From: Actinomycetota bacterium
GTDB taxonomy: Bacteria > Actinomycetota > Acidimicrobiia > Acidimicrobiales > Poriferisodaliceae
Length of the DNA: 12,569 bases
Reading direction: 5' to 3'
Assembly (NCBI GenBank): GCA_002731665.1
Contig: PCCJ01000088.1
Location: 1-12,569 of the forward strand
This document shows, one piece after another, positions 1-6,637 of the stretch; the stretch's first letter is position 1; every line of letters starts with the position of its first letter. The position numbers were made by a program, and so were the translations under genes. Below the pieces are notes generated by a model that had not been told where the DNA came from, ran no database searches, and saw only the letters and a list, made by a program, of their open reading frames with translations.

Positions 1-360
1 TCGAAACAAATTGACCAAAAGGTAGTGCCGACTTGGAACTACCTGACGGTCCACGTCCACGGAACAGTATCTCTTATCGACAATTCGCAATGGGTAGAGA
101 ACCTTGTCACTGAACTTACGATTTTAAATGAAGCTGATCAGAAGGCTCCATGGCAAGTAAGCGATGCACCGAGAGAGTTTATTGAGAAACAACTGAACGG
201 AATCGTTGGGGTTGAGGTTCTAATTGAACGTATTGAAGGAAAGGCAAAACTTAGCCAGAATAGATCTACACCTGATGTCCAAGGAGCTATTGATGGGTTG
301 AGTAAAGAAGTTGGCCAGCAGTCGTTAATAAATCAAATAGAGAATTTTCGTGAATTGTAA
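1..360 (+). CDS. PaiB-family FMN-binding protein, 3' part only
   Basis: The frame is open to the first base of the window (it reads SKQIDQKVVPTWNYLTVHVH at the edge), so the GTG at 25 is an internal valine and not a start. The KVVPTWNY..VHV block, the later PW.V.DAP.EFI block, the IVG.E..IERIEGK block and KLSQNR are the conserved C-terminal half of the PaiB / FMN-binding negative transcriptional regulator family. These are split-barrel flavin-binding proteins of about 200 residues; Bacillus PaiB is linked to repression of sporulation and protease genes, but distant homologues have no established role. About half the protein is missing upstream. It ends in TAA. Family assignment is firm; regulatory function in this organism is not shown. 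The next gene begins 246 bp downstream and is probably a separate unit. Confidence 0.85.
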   Translation, partial: SKQIDQKVVPTWNYLTVHVHGTVSLIDNSQWVENLVTELTILNEADQKAPWQVSDAPREFIEKQLNGIVGVEVLIERIEGKAKLSQNRSTPDVQGAIDGLSKEVGQQSLINQIENFREL

Positions 361-502
361 ATAGTCCCAAATGAAAGGTGTCTCTGCTATTTATGGAGTT
401 CCCTCTCCTCATGCTCTAAGAATTCTTTTCCGACTATTTTTGCGACAGTTTTACATTAAGTCCATGGCTAGGCAGCGTAAATTTCATGTTGCGTCCTAAA
501 AA

Positions 503-528
503 CGTTAACTTGAATCAAGAATTTAACG
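503..528. repeat. Dyad-symmetry element, candidate operator upstream of the monooxygenase
   Basis: CGTTAA at 503-508 is the exact reverse complement of TTAACG at 523-528. Immediately inside it, CTTGA (509-513) and TCAAG (515-519) form a second perfect pair around one central A, with a 3-nt bulge (520-522) on the right side. The one-base centre and lack of a following T run argue against a transcription terminator and favour a protein-binding site. It lies about 80-100 bp before the monooxygenase ATG. A weak -10-like TAGTCT is at 550-555, so the dyad would cover or precede its -35 region. Nothing else convincing was seen in the 361-606 gap; GGAG/CTCC at 395-408 is too weak to call a hairpin. 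Confidence 0.4.
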
Positions 529-588
529 GCATTTGCGTGAAACCTGGCGTAGTCTCAGTGTGCTCGTTAATTGAGAAAATTGGGTTAC

Positions 589-597
589 GGAAAGAGA
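589..597 (+). promoter_or_regulatory. Ribosome binding site deciding the monooxygenase start
   Basis: The purine-rich GGAAAGAGA lies 9 nt before ATG 607. The upstream in-frame TTG at 571 has no comparable purine tract, so this site favours 607 as the start. Confidence 0.5.
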
Positions 598-606
598 TCA
601 GCTTCT

Positions 607-2379
607 ATGGGCGACAATCAAGCTAAGCCACAAAACGTCTTTAATTTTGACTACAGCAATGAAAGCGGAGAGCGTCCTCCACAGGAGTATTACGAAGGCA
701 TCAAAGACAAATTTTCGGAAGAGCGAGATTTGCGTCTGGCCTATAGACCTCCTGGGGAAGACTATTACACGTCTGACTTGACTGGTGACTTGGCTAAATA
801 CGCAGTCGACCCGTACTCAGATGATGTCGAGCCACGTGAAAAGCTGAACGATGTTGTTGAAGTGCTGTTCATTGGTGGAGGGTTCTCTGCTCTCCTAACT
901 TCGGCACGACTTCGCGAAAAAGGAGTAGACAGCATCCGTATTGTTGAACGAGGTGCTGATGTCGGAGGTACCTGGTACTGGAATCGTTATCCGGGAGTGG
1001 CATGCGATGTCGTTGCCTACGATTACTTGCCCCTTTTAGATGAGACTGGGTATGTGCCCACCCGTCATTATGCAGGCGGTAATGAAATCTTTAATTATTG
1101 CAAATCTATTGCCGAACGATTTGATTTGTATGACCTAGCGGTATTCGGCACGACCGTTACCTCGACTGTCTGGGATGAAAATGAGGAGATGTGGCACGTA
1201 GGAACTGATCAAGGCGATCTGATGAAAGCCCGTTTCGTCGTATGCGCCAACGGAACTTTATCTAAGCCGAAGCTTGCCCGGATTCAAGGTCTGGAGAAAT
1301 TCGAAGGTCACTCTTTCCACACGTCGCGATGGGATTATGACTTCACAGGTGCTGAACTTGAGAACCTCAAAGACAAACGAGTGGGCATTATTGGCACTGG
1401 TGCTACTGCCGTGCAAGCAATTCCAAATCTTGGTGCAGCAGCAAAAGAACTTTTCGTTTTTCAGCGGACACCGTCATCGATCGATGTTCGTGACGACTGG
1501 GAAACAGACCCGGAGTGGGCTTCAACTCTTCAACCCGGTTGGCAGGGAGATCGGCGTCGACGCGCGATTGAGGGACCACAAGTAAGTGATGCCGTTAAAG
1601 CCCGTCGAGCTGCGATGCCTAAAGAAGAGAAAGTTCGGCGACAAGAAAATGCAAATATCGATGCGATGATGAGGATTCACAAACGTATTGACGAGGTGGT
1701 TGAAGACTCCGTAACTGCTGAATCTCTAAAGCCGTGGTACATGCTGATGTGTAAACGTCCATGTTTCCACAACGATTACTTGCCGACTTTTAACCTTCCG
1801 TCGGTGCATTTGGTAGATACTCATGGTGAGGGTATTACTGAGATCAATGAAAAGGGGCCGATCTTTGAGGGCACGCAATATGAGGTTGATGTGCTCATAT
1901 ATGCCACCGGATTCGAAGTGCAAAAAACTGGTATCTATAACGAAATTAAAGGTGATAACGATTTAGATTTGAATGATAAGTACTCTGATGGAATTAGAAC
2001 TCTTCTAGGAATTCATTCTCAGGGTTATCCAAACCTGTTCATCATGGGCGGTTATCAGGCTTTTTTTGCGTTCAACCTGACTGATGTTTTAAATAGTCAG
2101 GGCGAACATATAGCTGAATGTATTGACTTTGTTCGTAAAGCGGAAATTCACAGTCTTGACTGCAATGAGAAAGCAGAGGAATGGTGGGTGCAGCAAGTTA
2201 TTGAGCATCGGGGTACAACAAGCCGGAACAAAGATTGCACGCCGGGCTACTATAATTTTGAAGGTGCAGATAACAGGCGACAAGATGGGAATTACAACGG
2301 CACTATGAAGGAGTATCTTGACCATATGTCTGATATTCGGAGCAATATGGCAGATAATTTTGTCTTCACTCGCCGTTGA
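607..2379 (+). CDS. Flavin-containing Baeyer-Villiger-type monooxygenase
   Basis: Predicted cytosolic class B flavoprotein that would use NADPH and O2 to oxygenate a ketone, aldehyde or soft nucleophile. With ATG 607 the protein is 590 residues; an in-frame TTG at 571 would add 12. An N-terminal extension of about 85 residues precedes the FAD Rossmann motif GGGFSA (90-95), where the usual final Gly is Ala. GGTWYWNRYPG (120-130) leads to D134, and the class fingerprint FxGxxxHxxxWD is intact at 232-243 (FEGHSFHTSRWD). The NADPH Rossmann motif GTGATA is at 263-268, FQRTP follows with R287, and ATGFE is at 433-437. By analogy with phenylacetone monooxygenase, D134 and R287 are the likely active-site pair. 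Length and motifs match the roughly 600-residue actinobacterial and proteobacterial subgroup annotated as NAD(P)/FAD-dependent oxidoreductase or cyclohexanone-monooxygenase-like. The thiolase 62 bp downstream suggests acyl or ketone catabolism; the substrate is unknown. Confidence 0.9.
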   Translation: MGDNQAKPQNVFNFDYSNESGERPPQEYYEGIKDKFSEERDLRLAYRPPGEDYYTSDLTGDLAKYAVDPYSDDVEPREKLNDVVEVLFIGGGFSALLTSARLREKGVDSIRIVERGADVGGTWYWNRYPGVACDVVAYDYLPLLDETGYVPTRHYAGGNEIFNYCKSIAERFDLYDLAVFGTTVTSTVWDENEEMWHVGTDQGDLMKARFVVCANGTLSKPKLARIQGLEKFEGHSFHTSRWDYDFTGAELENLKDKRVGIIGTGATAVQAIPNLGAAAKELFVFQRTPSSIDVRDDWETDPEWASTLQPGWQGDRRRRAIEGPQVSDAVKARRAAMPKEEKVRRQENANIDAMMRIHKRIDEVVEDSVTAESLKPWYMLMCKRPCFHNDYLPTFNLPSVHLVDTHGEGITEINEKGPIFEGTQYEVDVLIYATGFEVQKTGIYNEIKGDNDLDLNDKYSDGIRTLLGIHSQGYPNLFIMGGYQAFFAFNLTDVLNSQGEHIAECIDFVRKAEIHSLDCNEKAEEWWVQQVIEHRGTTSRNKDCTPGYYNFEGADNRRQDGNYNGTMKEYLDHMSDIRSNMADNFVFTRR

Positions 2380-2441
2380 GTAGACCTTAGTTTTAGTTAG
2401 ATGACCAGATAAAGATAACTATTAGCGGAGCTGATTTACTT

Positions 2442-3725
2442 ATGGGAACTCCTGGTGGAGATGTGTGGATAGTTGGAAGTCATTCCACTGCTTTCGGAAA
2501 ATACCCTGATAAGACTTTTAAAGATCTGACTCGCGAAACGGTTCTTGGAGTTGCTGCGGATGGATTTGTTGACTTAGCTGACGTTGACTTCGCTTATGTC
2601 GGTAATTGTTTAGCAGGTGCGGGCTTCGGGCAAGAGATGATACGCGGGCAAGCTTGGATGATTGAGTTAGTCGACGAAGGGCATTTTCCTGAACGAGTGC
2701 CTGTAATGAACGTTGAAGGTGCCTGTGCAACAGCTTCGATGGCGTTGCATTCGGCCTTTAAAGATATTAAGTCAGGTGAGTCGGACATTGTTCTTGCAGT
2801 CGGCGTTGAGAAAACGTATCTCCCGGGTGCTGACCAGGACCCTGAAATTAAAGCGCAGATGTTTGACCTATTCGCTAGAGCCGTAGACCAAGAGGACCTT
2901 CCTAGGTTAGAACAGCATTATCGGCAGGTAAGCGAAAGTTCTGGGGTGCCTTTTGAGACAGGACCAGGACGCACTTTGTTCATGGACACCTATGCAATGC
3001 AAGCAGCGGTTCATATGCAACGGTATGGGACGACCCAACGTCAGATCGCTGCTGGGGCAGCCAAAAATCATAACTACGGAGCTCTTAATCCGCTCGCTCA
3101 GTATCGTTTCGAAACTTCGATAGATGCTGTGATGGAGGATCGAGAGATTTCTTATCCTCTGACTCGTGCTATGTGCGCACCAATCGGCGACGGAGCGGCT
3201 TCGGCGTTAGTGGTTTCTGAAGATGTTTTTGCTGGCCTTCCAGAGAGTGTGCGAGCGCGGTCGGTAAGAATCGCAGCAAATTCTATGAGCGGTGGAAAAT
3301 ATCGTTCAGTGAACGAGCCCGGACTTTCTCGAATTGCTGTTGATAAAGCCTATAAAGCTTCCGGGATTCAACCAAAGGACGTGGACGTCGCTGAAGTTCA
3401 TGATGCAACCAGTTTTTGTGAGATTTACCAGGCCGAAATGATGCGGTTATGTCCCGAGGGTGAAGGTGGGGCGTTTGTTGAAAGTGGTGCAACAGGGCCT
3501 AATGGGGTTGTCCCAATCAACACATCAGGTGGGTTGGTAAGTAAAGGTCACCCAGTTGGAGCTACTGGCCTTTCGATGATCTATGAACTGACAACACAAT
3601 TGCGCGGTGAGGCCGGACAGCGGCAGGTAGAGAATGCTCGAGTTGCTTTACAAGAAAATGGCGGCGGAGTGATAGGACTTGAAGAAGCTGCCTGTTCGGT
3701 TGTGTTGCTCGAACGTGGCGACTAA
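2442..3725 (+). CDS. Thiolase-family protein (SCP2-thiolase / acetyl-CoA acetyltransferase-like)
   Basis: A 427-residue protein with both thiolase halves. The nucleophile region is EGACATAS with C95; the second half carries HDAT (320-323), the GHPVGATG histidine loop (369-376, H370) and NGGG (406-409). Classical thiolases have Cys before the last GGG; here it is Asn, as in SCP2-type thiolases. In SCP2-thiolases the second Cys is instead in an HDCF motif; here that position is Ala, with another Cys five residues on (HDATSFCE). Nucleophile and His are therefore present while the acid/base Cys is not in either usual place. Likely chemistry is carbon-carbon bond cleavage or formation on a CoA thioester, but thiolysis is not assured. 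GGAG at 2427-2430, 11 nt before the ATG, is an acceptable RBS. Probably cotranscribed with the upstream monooxygenase. Family certain, substrate unknown. Confidence 0.88.
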   Translation: MGTPGGDVWIVGSHSTAFGKYPDKTFKDLTRETVLGVAADGFVDLADVDFAYVGNCLAGAGFGQEMIRGQAWMIELVDEGHFPERVPVMNVEGACATASMALHSAFKDIKSGESDIVLAVGVEKTYLPGADQDPEIKAQMFDLFARAVDQEDLPRLEQHYRQVSESSGVPFETGPGRTLFMDTYAMQAAVHMQRYGTTQRQIAAGAAKNHNYGALNPLAQYRFETSIDAVMEDREISYPLTRAMCAPIGDGAASALVVSEDVFAGLPESVRARSVRIAANSMSGGKYRSVNEPGLSRIAVDKAYKASGIQPKDVDVAEVHDATSFCEIYQAEMMRLCPEGEGGAFVESGATGPNGVVPINTSGGLVSKGHPVGATGLSMIYELTTQLRGEAGQRQVENARVALQENGGGVIGLEEAACSVVLLERGD

Positions 3726-3731
3726 CAAGAA

Positions 3732-4178
3732 TCAGGTGCGCATATGTCGCATTGTTGTCAGAGCAAAGGCACAACTGTTGCCATCTTGAAGAAGGCGGGT
3801 CGAAATTAGCCGGTTGTCGCCACGACGATTCACTATTCTGCCTTCTGCGATGAATGGTTTGTCGAGAATTGGCTCAAAATAATCGATACGCATGTTAATT
3901 GTAGATTGGAAACCCAGTCTGTCACCGCAGTCTCTTTTTGCTGTGTACAGGGAAATAATATCTACATAAGCAGCTGTGAAACCACCAAAAAGTTGTCCGA
4001 GAGGGTTTAGCGCACAGGCTGGTAGGTGGCACTCTACGTCTAGTTCGCCCTCAATATCTCGAAGGATATTCCATCTTTCAATCTCGAGAAGATCGAACGG
4101 TGCAAGGCCAGGACTTGCGAGTTTTCCTTCGGGCACATTAAGTGACCATTCTTCAAAATTTTCCATCACATGTGTCAT
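3732..4178 (-). CDS. PaaI-like hotdog-fold acyl-CoA thioesterase
   Basis: From ATG 4178 the protein has 148 residues, normal for a single hotdog domain. The helix region reads NPLGQLFGGFTAAYVD (58-73): the GG turn and D73 match the PaaI/4HBT pattern G..hGG....D, with Phe in place of the common His before GG. The following strands (INMRIDYFEPI, then FIAEGRIVNRRGDNRLIST) are typical hotdog sheet segments. Expected role is hydrolysis of an acyl-CoA thioester in the cytosol. The frame stays open to an ATG at 4280, but that would overlap the miaB coding region by 51 bp and add 34 residues unlike the family. GTG 4169 is an alternative start with a better-placed -10 box (4182-4177). It converges on the thiolase with 6 bp between stops and diverges from miaB. 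A link to the monooxygenase/thiolase pair is plausible but not shown. Confidence 0.75.
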   Translation of the reverse strand: MTHVMENFEEWSLNVPEGKLASPGLAPFDLLEIERWNILRDIEGELDVECHLPACALNPLGQLFGGFTAAYVDIISLYTAKRDCGDRLGFQSTINMRIDYFEPILDKPFIAEGRIVNRRGDNRLISTRLLQDGNSCAFALTTMRHMRT

Positions 4179-4182
4179 GTTA
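4177..4182 (-). promoter_or_regulatory. Candidate -10 box for a leaderless thioesterase mRNA
   Basis: On the minus strand TAACAT is followed by 7 nt and then GTG (4169-4167), the same geometry as the boxes before miaB and dapE. No convincing -35 was found, and the box overlaps the alternative ATG at 4178, so only one of the two start models can hold. Confidence 0.3.
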
Positions 4183-4216
4183 GGTAAACAAGTCCATAAC
4201 AAGTGGTCTGGGGCAA

Positions 4217-4222
4217 TACTAT
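4217..4222 (+). promoter_or_regulatory. Candidate -10 box of a leaderless miaB promoter
   Basis: TACTAT is followed by 7 nt and the GTG start of miaB at 4230. There is no Shine-Dalgarno sequence between them. In Actinobacteria a TAnnnT box at this distance usually places the transcription start on the first base of the start codon. No good -35 hexamer is visible 16-18 nt upstream. Confidence 0.5.
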
Positions 4223-4229
4223 ATGAGTT

Positions 4230-5678
4230 GTGACCGGCAAATATCTGGTGCGCACCTATGGGTGCCAAATGAACGTCCATGACTCTGAACGCATTTCTGG
4301 ACTATTAGAGACCGACGGAATGCAAGAGACCGATTCGGTAGAAGAAGCTGATGTCATAGTTCTGAATACCTGCTGTATTCGTGAGAACGCGGATAATAAG
4401 CTGTATGGACAACTCGGTAATCTTAAGCGCCTTAAAGAGGAACGGCCTGACGTGCAAATCGCTGTTGCTGGTTGTTTGGCTCAAAAAGATCGTGACTTGA
4501 TTCGCGAAAGAGCACCTCATGTAGACGTTGTGTTAGGAACTCACAACGTCGGTAGAACTTCAGAGCTTCTTCAGGAAGCTAAAGTGAACGGCCCGATAAC
4601 AGAAATACTTGAAGAGTCAGAGGCATTTCCATCCGCCCTGCCAGTCAAACGTGACGCAAAGCACTGTGCATGGGTAACCATTCAGATTGGATGCGACAAC
4701 AGTTGCGCGTTTTGTATAGTCCCGGCGGTCCGTGGACGAGAAATATCACGTCCATTCGGTGAGCTTTTAGAGGAAGTGGAGTCTCTAGCAAAAGATGGAT
4801 TAAGTGAAATCACATTGTTAGGCCAAAACGTCAACAGTTATGGCAGAGACTTAACGCGAGCGCTGCGAGCGCAGAAAGATTTATCGGGCGAAGCCTCCCT
4901 GCTAGTTGGAGAAAAATGGATCAATAGTAAACAGACGGCGCGCCCGTTGTTCACGGACCTTCTTCGCGCTGTGAGCGCTGTGGAAGGGATACGAAGAGTT
5001 CGATATACAAGCCCTCACCCTAAAGATCTTCGACCGGAAACTATCAAGGCGATGGCAGATGTGGATGAGATATGTGAGCATCTGCATCTGCCCCTGCAGT
5101 CGGGTAGCAACCGAATTCTTTCTTCGATGCATCGTGGGTATACCGCGAGTCGTTACTTAGAAAAAGTAGAGGCCGCTAGGTTAGCAATCCCCGAACTCGC
5201 AGTTAGTACCGACATCATCATCGGTTTTCCTGGTGAAACAGAGGGTGATTTTGAGGCGACTTTGGAAGTCGCCGCCGAAGTGGGATTTGACTACGCGTTT
5301 ACCTATGTTTATTCACCACGGCCTGGAACAGAAGCTGCAGAGTTCGGTGACCGATTCGTGCCGTCTGCTGTTTCAGCAGAAAGAATGCAGCGTTTACGAG
5401 CGGTTATCGAGCGAAGTAGCCGTCTTGGTAACGAAAGTAGAGTTGGACAGATTGAAGAGGTTGTGGTCGAAGGCCCATCGAAGAAAGATCCCAATGTTTT
5501 AACTGGGAGAACGCGCCACAATCGTTTAGTGCATTTTCCTTCACCGAATCCTATCCGGGAAGGTTCTTACGCCTTAGTAAGAATTATTTCAGCGAAGACA
5601 TTCAGCCTGCAGGGTGAACTTATCGAAGTGACAGCTATCTCGAAACATCGAACCCGGATTCCGGTGGTGTCATCCTGA
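4230..5678 (+). CDS. miaB: tRNA-2-methylthio-N6-dimethylallyladenosine synthase MiaB
   Basis: A radical-SAM methylthiotransferase that adds the 2-methylthio group to i6A37 of tRNAs reading UNN codons, using the product of MiaA encoded next. The 482 residues show the full layout. The N-terminal MTTase domain carries three cluster cysteines: C12 (YGCQMN), C48 (NTC, followed by C49) and C82 (AGC). The radical-SAM CxxxCxxC is C155/C159/C162 (GCDNSCAFC). SPHPKDLR and LPLQSGSN follow in the core, and a C-terminal TRAM-type RNA-binding domain occupies roughly 410-475. GTG 4230 is chosen because YLVRTYGCQMN must sit at the extreme N terminus. A loop after NSYGRD (about residues 207-238) looks longer than in MiaB proteins I can recall. 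It is the first gene of the miaB-miaA-dapF-hflX run. Confidence 0.96.
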   Translation: MTGKYLVRTYGCQMNVHDSERISGLLETDGMQETDSVEEADVIVLNTCCIRENADNKLYGQLGNLKRLKEERPDVQIAVAGCLAQKDRDLIRERAPHVDVVLGTHNVGRTSELLQEAKVNGPITEILEESEAFPSALPVKRDAKHCAWVTIQIGCDNSCAFCIVPAVRGREISRPFGELLEEVESLAKDGLSEITLLGQNVNSYGRDLTRALRAQKDLSGEASLLVGEKWINSKQTARPLFTDLLRAVSAVEGIRRVRYTSPHPKDLRPETIKAMADVDEICEHLHLPLQSGSNRILSSMHRGYTASRYLEKVEAARLAIPELAVSTDIIIGFPGETEGDFEATLEVAAEVGFDYAFTYVYSPRPGTEAAEFGDRFVPSAVSAERMQRLRAVIERSSRLGNESRVGQIEEVVVEGPSKKDPNVLTGRTRHNRLVHFPSPNPIREGSYALVRIISAKTFSLQGELIEVTAISKHRTRIPVVSS

Positions 5679-5695
5679 CTATTCACAATCTGTCT

Positions 5696-6637
5696 ATGGA
5701 GAGGCCGATAGCAATAGTAGGCCCGACTGCTTCAGGGAAATCTGCGCTTGCTATGGAGCTAGCACGCATAGACCATTCGGTTGAGTTGTTGTCAGTTGAT
5801 TCGATGCAGGTGTACCGGGGGATGGACATAGGAACTGCAAAACCAACAATTTCAGAGCAGCAAGAGATTAGGCATCATTTAATTGACATGGTGCAGCCCA
5901 TAGATTCGTTCACCTTCGTGGAATATCAGAATGAATACAAAAAATTATTAATAGAACTTAAATCCCGGGAAGCAAAACCATTGTTAGTCGGTGGCACTGG
6001 TTTGTACCTCAGAGCGGCAATAGACGGTTTAACTCCGCCGCCGCAGTTCCCAGAGGTTATGGCTCAGATAGAAACTGAGATTGATACTGAGTTACTTCAT
6101 CGCCGGTTAGTTGAGTTAGACCCAGTAGCAGCAGCAAAAATGGATTCAAAAAATCGTCGGCGAATAGCAAGAGCCCTTGAAGTTACTCTTGGATCTGGTA
6201 AACCTTTCTCTTCCTTCGGCCCGGGTCTTGATAAATATAAAGAAGCTCCGTATGAGTTGATCGGAATAGAGATTGATCGAAGCCTTCTGGACTTACGCAT
6301 TGTTGAACGATACGAGATGCAAATGGATATGGGTTTTCTTGATGAAGTCCGGCGGTTGTCTGACGGTGAAATGTCTGCGACCGCACGGCAGGCGCTGGGG
6401 TATAAAGAACTATTAGCGTACCTTCGCAAAGAAACATCTTTGGAGGAAGCGCTAGCTATAGCTATTCAGCGGACAAAGCGTTTTGCTAGGCGTCAGCAGA
6501 GATGGTTTCGTCGTGATCCGCGTATCCACTGGATTGATTTTTCAGATGTTGGTTCTTTCTTAGATGAGCGTCGCAATCGAGTTAATGACCTGACTTCTGA
6601 GAGAATAGAATCTGGAGGTTATGATGCGTCTATATAA
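5696..6637 (+). CDS. miaA: tRNA dimethylallyltransferase MiaA
   Basis: Transfers the dimethylallyl group from dimethylallyl pyrophosphate to N6 of A37 in tRNAs, making the substrate for MiaB. It has 313 residues, normal for the family. The P-loop GPTASGKS is at residues 9-16, followed by DSMQVYRGMDIGTAKP (35-50) with the conserved Asp-Ser-x-Gln and the GTAKP block. VGGTGLYLRA is at 98-107. Arg/Lys-rich QRTKRFARRQQRWFRRD near the C terminus is the usual tRNA-contacting stretch. ATG 5696 is the only reasonable start this close to the P-loop. It lies 17 bp after the miaB stop with no visible Shine-Dalgarno, so reinitiation from miaB is likely. Its end overlaps dapF. Confidence 0.96.
   Translation: MERPIAIVGPTASGKSALAMELARIDHSVELLSVDSMQVYRGMDIGTAKPTISEQQEIRHHLIDMVQPIDSFTFVEYQNEYKKLLIELKSREAKPLLVGGTGLYLRAAIDGLTPPPQFPEVMAQIETEIDTELLHRRLVELDPVAAAKMDSKNRRRIARALEVTLGSGKPFSSFGPGLDKYKEAPYELIGIEIDRSLLDLRIVERYEMQMDMGFLDEVRRLSDGEMSATARQALGYKELLAYLRKETSLEEALAIAIQRTKRFARRQQRWFRRDPRIHWIDFSDVGSFLDERRNRVNDLTSERIESGGYDASI
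6614..6618 (+). promoter_or_regulatory. Strong ribosome binding site of dapF inside the miaA end
   Basis: GGAGG lies 2 nt before ATG 6621 and 5 nt before ATG 6624. The spacing supports 6624 as the real dapF start and shows that dapF has its own ribosome entry within the last codons of miaA. Confidence 0.7.

Noticed and set aside
25..360. GTG at 25 as the start of a small 111-residue protein
   Set aside because: The frame is open upstream to base 1, and the residues before it (KVV before PTWNY) match the interior of PaiB-family proteins.
571..606. TTG 571 as the monooxygenase start
   Set aside because: No Shine-Dalgarno before it, while ATG 607 has a purine-rich site at 589-597; the extra 12 residues add no family feature. 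It remains possible.
1726..1923. Opposite-strand and shifted-frame open frames of 60-110 codons inside the large genes
   Set aside because: They lie wholly within well-supported genes, show no recognisable domain or ribosome binding site, and are expected by chance.
3732..4280. 182-residue version of the thioesterase starting at 4280
   Set aside because: Its first 34 residues would be antisense to the miaB start and promoter and do not resemble a hotdog N terminus.
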